This document shows positions 31,803 to 36,252 of a stretch of DNA of 36,252 bases, in pieces. The position numbers and the translations under genes were made by a program. The stretch spans positions 1 through 36,252 of the forward strand of contig REEM01000160.1 of NCBI GenBank assembly GCA_007695055.1, written 5' to 3'. The notes beneath the pieces are model-generated. The model was not told where the DNA came from and ran no database searches. It saw only the letters and a list, made by a program, of their open reading frames with translations. The DNA is from Spirochaetaceae bacterium (GTDB taxonomy: Bacteria > Spirochaetota > Spirochaetia > DSM-27196 > SLAA01). The stretch's first letter is position 1; each line of letters starts with the position of its first letter.

Positions 31803-33569
31803 ATGCCAAAGATAGAACTGCAACAAGATGAGCTCTTCAGGTACAGTGGGCGCAATTTCGGTGCGGACGAGCTCGAAGAGGCTCTCACAATAGCAAAGGC
31901 CGAGATTGATGATCCCGTTGACAAGGACGGTCTGATCAAGATTGAACTCAACGACACGAATCGGCCTGATCTCTGGAGCACGGCAGGCCTGGGCCGTGCC
32001 CTGCGTCTCTATCATGCTACCGGGAACGCAGCGCCCACGTCTGCCGCCGCTCCGGCCGCGGCAGTGAACTACGATTTCTTCTCGCGGCCGGAATCGCCGG
32101 TAGAAGCTGGCAACCGACGCATTGTGGTAGATTCCGAGCTGGCTGAGAGAAGACCCTATATCGCCGCTTTTGCTATTTCGGGCCCTCCAATAGCCGAGGT
32201 GTTGTTGGACGACCTGATACAGACACAGGAAAAGCTGTGCTGGAACTACGGGCGCAAGCGCAAGGCAATTGCTATGGGGGTGTATCGGGAAGACAAGATT
32301 CAGTACCCGGTGCGTTATCGTGCGGTTGATCCGGATTGCACTACCTTTGTTCCCCTTGGCCTGGATAATGAACTCTCACTGCGACAAATAATTGAGCAGC
32401 ATCCCAAAGGACGTGAGTTCGGCGGAATTGTTGCGGCGCTCGACAAGTTCCCGTTCTTGACCGACAACAGCGGTGCGGTACTGAGCTTTCCGCCGGTAAT
32501 CAACAGTGCTGATGTAGGAGCGGTGCAGGCGGGTGATACGAACCTGTTCATAGAGATGACCGGTACCGATCTAAAGCCGCTGCTGCTTGCTTGTTCAATT
32601 GTGGCCTGCGACCTGGCGGATGCTGGATACACGGTACATCCGGTCCAGGTGGAGTACCCCTATGACACGCCCTTTGGACGTACCATTGTTAGCCCCTTGT
32701 ATTTTCAGAAGCCGGTGAGTGTTGAGCTGGCCTATGCGGAACGCCTTCTGGGAGTAGCACTGAACGAGGATGAAGCGGTACAACGCCTGGGTAAGATGGG
32801 TGTTCGGGCTGAAGCTGCTTCTGGCCTAATTACCGCGTATCCGCCGGAGTACCGCAACGACTTTCTGCATCCTGTCGATGTAGTTGAGGACCTCATGATT
32901 GGATACGGCATGAACGCCTTCCCGTCTGAACCGCCGCGAGACTTCACGGTCGGGCGACTCACCGAGGCCGAGATTTTTTCGCGCGAGGTGAAGACGCTTT
33001 TGGTTGGGATGGGGTATCAGGAGATGATTTTCAACTATCTCGGTAGTCGGCGAGACTTTATAGACAACATGTATTCCCATGAACAGCGAACAGCTGCCGC
33101 AGATGCCTGTGTTCGCATTGCAAATCCTATGAGTGAGAACTTTGAGTTTGTGCGACCTTCCATTATTCCGCAACTGCTCGGGGCGGAGAGCGTATCGGCG
33201 CATGCTGTCTATCCCCACTACATTTTTGAGGTCGGCAAGGTTGCAGTTCGGGACGCTGATGACAACTACGGGTCACGGACAGTGACCGCTCTCGGGGCCG
33301 TCGTGGCCGATGCCGACGCAGGCTTTAATCTGGTGAGCTCACAAGCGGCCGCCTTGTTCTTCTACCTTGGACTTGAGTACGAACCCAGCGTTGTTGATGA
33401 TCCCCGTTTTCTAGCGGGGCGGGTTGCCTCACTGCTGGTTAAGGGAGAACGCGTCGGAATTCTGGGAGAGCTTCACCCGCAGGTGCTTGAGAACTGGGGG
33501 GTGACGGTTCCATGTGCCGTCATCGAACTAGATTTGGATCATTTACAAAAGGCTATCGGCTCGGACTAG
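31803..33569 (+). CDS. pheT: phenylalanyl-tRNA synthetase beta chain, archaeal/eukaryotic type
   Basis: Partner of PheS. The 588-residue length fits the archaeal/eukaryotic beta chain (about 540-600) and not the bacterial one (about 790), which carries extra tRNA-binding and anticodon-binding domains. Visible are the N-terminal MPKIELQQDELFRY, the LIKIELNDTNRPDLWS region, the B5-like part GVRAEAASGLITAYPPEYRNDFLHPVDVVEDLMIGYG, and the pseudo-catalytic C-terminal half with IANPMSENFEFVRPSIIPQLL. ATG 31803 has GAGG 8 nt upstream. It lies 42 bp after pheS in the same operon. An Ala/Pro-rich insert occurs at about 77-88. Confidence 0.95.
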   Translation: MPKIELQQDELFRYSGRNFGADELEEALTIAKAEIDDPVDKDGLIKIELNDTNRPDLWSTAGLGRALRLYHATGNAAPTSAAAPAAAVNYDFFSRPESPVEAGNRRIVVDSELAERRPYIAAFAISGPPIAEVLLDDLIQTQEKLCWNYGRKRKAIAMGVYREDKIQYPVRYRAVDPDCTTFVPLGLDNELSLRQIIEQHPKGREFGGIVAALDKFPFLTDNSGAVLSFPPVINSADVGAVQAGDTNLFIEMTGTDLKPLLLACSIVACDLADAGYTVHPVQVEYPYDTPFGRTIVSPLYFQKPVSVELAYAERLLGVALNEDEAVQRLGKMGVRAEAASGLITAYPPEYRNDFLHPVDVVEDLMIGYGMNAFPSEPPRDFTVGRLTEAEIFSREVKTLLVGMGYQEMIFNYLGSRRDFIDNMYSHEQRTAAADACVRIANPMSENFEFVRPSIIPQLLGAESVSAHAVYPHYIFEVGKVAVRDADDNYGSRTVTALGAVVADADAGFNLVSSQAAALFFYLGLEYEPSVVDDPRFLAGRVASLLVKGERVGILGELHPQVLENWGVTVPCAVIELDLDHLQKAIGSD

Positions 33570-33572
33570 TCT

Positions 33573-33600
33573 TTCGCTCCGCGGAAAAAAGGCGTATAAT
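33573..33600 (+). promoter_or_regulatory. promoter of the gene at 33610
   Basis: A perfect TATAAT at 33595-33600 with a poor -35 (TTCGCT, spacer 16). The GTG start is 9 bp and the ATG 12 bp after the box, so the transcript would have a leader of a few bases at most. Confidence 0.45.
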
Positions 33601-33609
33601 CAGGGCCAG

Positions 33610-34560
33610 GTGATGAAACGTACTCCGGCCGATCGTCCTCAGGTTCTCATTCCTTATCCTGGGCCCAGTGATGATGCACATGAGCAGGATGTCTTTGTGT
33701 ACCTTCGTCCCGAGTCCAATGGCGTTCTGGTTGAGAGCACAATGCTTAAGGTGGTGGAGCACCATCCGGACTATAAGCAGAAACTGAAGCTTGTGTACCT
33801 GGCCAACATGCCGGGAAAATACATCCTGGACGAGCACATCATAGAGAACCACTATCAGCTTAAGCTGTATTTTGCGGTGCACGGGCCAAAGGCCTTCACG
33901 CCAGCTATGGCGGAACGATTCACCGCGTATTTTGATACGCCCTTCGAAGCTGCGGATGTGGTAGGCTCCTTTGAGGCACTCAAGCGGCTGCATATGCGCC
34001 CCGATGACTTGTTCCGCGTTTGGGTGCCAGCCAATCGCATGCTGGCTATGAATGGTCAAACGGTGAAACTCGTGCATGATATGTACGTAGTGAACTACGA
34101 TATGCCAGCCATACTCCACAAGAACAACCGAAATACGGATATCGCAGTAATGATGTTTCGTACCTCCTTGGGCTTTGCCCATTTCAAGGTACTGGCTGGA
34201 GAGATGGCGAACGCACTTGCGGAGGCTGGCCTTGTTGACGAACGTACGCCGCCAAGCAGGCTGTTTCACTACAGCAAGGGGCCTTTCGAGCACATTCTCG
34301 ACGGACTTGGTTACCTGTGCTTTCCAGACGGACGGCGTGCGGAAATGCATGAGTTGAGTTATGCGCGCTACCTACATGCGCATGGGCTCGGTTATGATGA
34401 CATATATACGCTCTTACGCAATCCAATTGCATGTTTTGAGCGAGCCGATGGCGTGAGCGTTGAGGAGGACCTGCTCGCCTACACTATGTTTGACAGCTAT
34501 CAGGAAGCGCTGTCTAAAGTGCAGCGGATGCGATCGCAGTACTACCGGCAACATAGTTGA
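33610..34560 (+). CDS. conserved-looking protein of unknown function
   Basis: A 316-residue soluble protein that I do not recognise. It has no signal peptide or membrane segment. Composition is balanced and codon use resembles its neighbours, so it is clearly coding. Stretches that look conserved are VLIPYPGPSDDAHEQDVFVY near 11-30, PADLFRVW-type LHMRPDDLFRVWVPANRML near 126-144, VKLVHDMYVVNYDMPAI near 151-167 and a Tyr-rich C-terminus (SYARYLHAHGLGYDDIYTLL). It starts with GTG-ATG (33610/33613) with AGGTG overlapping, behind a TATAAT box only 9 bp away. It stands alone between pheT and the flavodoxin cluster. Confidence 0.75.
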   Translation: MMKRTPADRPQVLIPYPGPSDDAHEQDVFVYLRPESNGVLVESTMLKVVEHHPDYKQKLKLVYLANMPGKYILDEHIIENHYQLKLYFAVHGPKAFTPAMAERFTAYFDTPFEAADVVGSFEALKRLHMRPDDLFRVWVPANRMLAMNGQTVKLVHDMYVVNYDMPAILHKNNRNTDIAVMMFRTSLGFAHFKVLAGEMANALAEAGLVDERTPPSRLFHYSKGPFEHILDGLGYLCFPDGRRAEMHELSYARYLHAHGLGYDDIYTLLRNPIACFERADGVSVEEDLLAYTMFDSYQEALSKVQRMRSQYYRQHS

Positions 34561-34592
34561 GTGAGACCTTCAGGTATTTCCAATGCGCTCTG

Positions 34593-34621
34593 TTTACACA
34601 GCGGTGCTTTTCGGGTAGGTT
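34593..34621 (+). promoter_or_regulatory. possible promoter of the PQ-loop/flavodoxin pair
   Basis: TTTACA (34593-34598), 17 bp, then TAGGTT (34616-34621), a weak -10, in the 81-bp gap before the GTG at 34642. A GGAG lies between the box and the start. Confidence 0.3.
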
Positions 34622-34641
34622 TTCCGGCAGGAGCGTGAACG

Positions 34642-34923
34642 GTGAGTATTTTTGAAATTATCATGTTGGTATGTTTTGGAATGGCCTGGCCATTTTCCAT
34701 ACATAAGTCCTACACATCAAGACAAGTTGGTTCAAAGAGCTTGGTTTTCTTGGTCGCCCTGCTGATAGGGTACATTTCCGGAGTTCTTCACAAGGTTTTC
34801 TTTCTCTATGATGCAGTGATTTTTCTTTATATACTCAACGGAACCATGGTTTCTATCGACATTGCTCTCTACATTCGAAACCGTTGGTATCACGTCAAAA
34901 AGAGCGTAGAGGAAGGGACATGA
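34642..34923 (+). CDS. small membrane protein, PQ-loop/SemiSWEET-like
   Basis: A 93-residue protein with three hydrophobic spans (about 3-20, 33-50 and 55-78). The first span ends with WPFSIHKSYTSRQVGSKS, which resembles the PQ-loop arrangement (aromatic-Pro in helix 1 and a short loop before helix 2) of SemiSWEET-type half transporters. The resemblance is partial and I cannot name a substrate. GTG 34642 has GGAG 8 nt upstream. The stop overlaps the following flavodoxin gene by 4 bp (ATGA), so the two are co-translated and perhaps linked in function. Confidence 0.65.
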   Translation: MSIFEIIMLVCFGMAWPFSIHKSYTSRQVGSKSLVFLVALLIGYISGVLHKVFFLYDAVIFLYILNGTMVSIDIALYIRNRWYHVKKSVEEGT

Positions 34924-35402
34924 ACGCAGTCATTGTTTACGCAAGCAAGTATGGTACGGTGGAGCGCTTTGCGGGAGAGCTGAAGGAAGCTTTTGGTCAG
35001 GGCTGCGAGACTCACAACTTGCGTGAGTCCAAGAATATTGATATCTCGTCTTACGACGTCGTGTTTATCGGCGGCTCAATCTACGCCGGACGGATACAGA
35101 ATGAGGTACAGCAGTTCTGCACGCGAAATCAGAGCGCTCTGCTTGAGAAGCACGTAGGGTTATTTATCTCGTGTCTCTATGAAGGGGAGGACGCCGATCG
35201 TCAACTGGTCGCTTCATTTCCTGACTGGTTATTTGCTCATGCGTTTGGAACCTACATTATTGGTGGTGAGGTGCGCCCGGCTCAGCTACGGCTCCTCGAC
35301 AGCATACTTATGAAAACCTTCCTTCATGTCCGTGAAGACATTGTGAAACGGCGTCCGGAGGTGCTGAAGGCAATGGTTGAGGACGCCCGACAGCTGGGGT
35401 AA
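34920..35402 (+). CDS. flavodoxin-like (HemG-type) FMN protein
   Basis: A 160-residue flavodoxin-fold protein. The FMN phosphate loop is YASKYGTVERFA (8-19), followed by the second flavin loop VVFIGGSIYAGRI (about 48-60) and the third strand GLFISCLY. SIYAGR and the C-terminal pattern suit the flavodoxin_5/HemG-like group, some members of which oxidise protoporphyrinogen while others are of unknown role. ATG 34920 is preceded by GAGGAAGGG; an in-frame ATG at 34884 lies inside the upstream gene and is unlikely. It is translationally coupled to the small membrane protein. Flavin binding is likely; the redox partner is unknown. Confidence 0.85.
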   Translation: MNAVIVYASKYGTVERFAGELKEAFGQGCETHNLRESKNIDISSYDVVFIGGSIYAGRIQNEVQQFCTRNQSALLEKHVGLFISCLYEGEDADRQLVASFPDWLFAHAFGTYIIGGEVRPAQLRLLDSILMKTFLHVREDIVKRRPEVLKAMVEDARQLG

Positions 35403-35472
35403 CCGTTTCTCTGGCTCGTTCATCTGCTGAGGCGTCACACGCACACCAAATCTCTGGAGAGGTCTATAGAGT

Positions 35473-36252
35473 ATGATTTACTGGCTTGGCGGACAACTAA
35501 CCGAGTATTTTGGACCCTTTCGTCTGCTGCGGTCGCATGCAATTCTCATTATTCTGGGACTCTATATAGGATTCATTGCTACTTTCCTGCTTCTGCCGCG
35601 TCTTATGCACCTGCTCCCTCAAGATCGGGGCCGAGACTTTGCTGTGGATTCAGGAAAGGCGGTCGGCAAGCCTACCGGAGCCGGGCTGATCTTTATTACG
35701 ATATTTGTGTTCGTTTCGCTCTTGATGGTGCCTTTTGGTTCAGCCCAAATTGCGGTGCTGGCCTTGGTGCTGCTGGTCATGATTTCCGGATATCTCGATG
35801 ATCGTAGCACCCGTGCATGGAGTGAGTATCTCAAAGGGGCACTTGACCTTGTCATGGCGCTTGCTGCTGCGGTGGTTCTGGTACTCAGCAACGATCGCAG
35901 CATCTGGTTGCCCTTCACCAACACCATTTTGCAGCTACCAATTCCTGTGTATATGGCGGTTGCCACCGTGCTGATCTGGGCATCAATCAATATCACTAAC
36001 TGTTCGGATGGAGTTGATGGCCTCTCGGCGAGTCTGGTTATGCTGGGGCTCGTAAGCTTGGGAGTCATTATGTACTTTGTGGTAGGCCATTCCGATGTTG
36101 CGCGCTACCTCCTTCTTCCGCACTTTGCCTACGGTGCGCGTTGGGCGGTGATGGTTTTCACCTTGGTCGGATGTTTGGCGGCATACCTGTGGTTCAATGC
36201 CTATCCGAGCCGGGTCATGATGGGTGACGCAGGCTCGCGCGCGCTGGGTTTC
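35473..36252 (+). CDS. mraY: MraY phospho-N-acetylmuramoyl-pentapeptide transferase (5' part)
   Basis: Transfers phospho-MurNAc-pentapeptide to undecaprenyl phosphate to make lipid I. The first 260 codons are present; the gene runs off the window (the family is about 330-370 residues). Seen are several membrane helices, SGKAVGKPTGAGLIF (family: KxGTPTMGG), the active-site pair GYLDDRSTRAW, the substrate motif NITNCSDGVDGLS, and SRVMMGDAGSRALG near the end. These fit MraY better than WecA-type relatives. The ATG has GGAGAGG about 11 nt upstream. The 70-bp gap after the flavodoxin gene shows no clear promoter or terminator. Other wall genes may follow. Confidence 0.92.
   Translation, partial: MIYWLGGQLTEYFGPFRLLRSHAILIILGLYIGFIATFLLLPRLMHLLPQDRGRDFAVDSGKAVGKPTGAGLIFITIFVFVSLLMVPFGSAQIAVLALVLLVMISGYLDDRSTRAWSEYLKGALDLVMALAAAVVLVLSNDRSIWLPFTNTILQLPIPVYMAVATVLIWASINITNCSDGVDGLSASLVMLGLVSLGVIMYFVVGHSDVARYLLLPHFAYGARWAVMVFTLVGCLAAYLWFNAYPSRVMMGDAGSRALGF

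Overview
The window looks like chromosome from a free-living, moderately GC-rich spirochaete (Spirochaeta/Alkalispirochaeta-like). Evidence: PheRS of the archaeal/eukaryotic type (long PheS with N-terminal winged helices, short 588-residue PheT), HPr kinase plus HPr in a Gram-negative setting, periplasmic lipoproteins, and chemotaxis genes. The genus assignment is inference from gene content; no rRNA is present. Genes are packed tightly, with many 1-11 bp overlaps.

Layout. 1-1915: end of a probable integrated element on the minus strand, with a HAD 5'(3')-deoxyribonucleotidase, a tyrosine integrase and the tRNA-Leu(CAG) it probably uses as attachment site. 1916-2299: gene-free, with the tRNA promoter, a near-perfect 22-bp hairpin and G-rich repeats. 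2300-3881: PAS-PAS-HisKA_2 sensor kinase split by a 1-nt frame offset exactly in a short tandem repeat (12- and 13-nt units), so probably phase-variable. 3934-4625 (minus): Hsp20 chaperone with a coupled 38-residue membrane protein. 4831-5727: YmdB-family phosphoesterase homologue lacking nearly all metal ligands. 5649-8434 (minus): cheR-cheB-lipB.

8563-9051: bifunctional-nuclease (DUF151) protein. 9103-21167: one long co-directional block, pyrG-lptC-lptA-lptB-rpoN-hpf-hprK-ptsH-DUF4390-ntrY-ntrX-lexA-holA. It links CTP supply, lipid export, sigma-54, ribosome hibernation, HPr phosphorylation, an NtrYX-like sigma-54 two-component system and DNA repair/replication. 21101-23107 (minus): uvrC. 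23134-29596: a surface or periplasmic LamG/FN3 protein, a very large TPR protein with an acidic disordered linker, an HDOD protein and a metallo-beta-lactamase-fold hydrolase. 29605-29985 (minus): SmpA/BamE-like lipoprotein. 30076-33569: tRNA-Ala(CGC), pheS, pheT. 33610-34560: unknown conserved-looking protein. 34642-36252: small PQ-loop-like membrane protein, flavodoxin-like protein, and the 5' part of mraY, cut by the window edge.

Most notable: the repeat-interrupted kinase; the inactive-looking YmdB; several promoters whose -10 box lies only 8-11 bp before the start codon, suggesting leaderless mRNAs; a sigma-54-like site right after rpoN; and two convergent gene pairs whose coding ends overlap by 67-79 bp.
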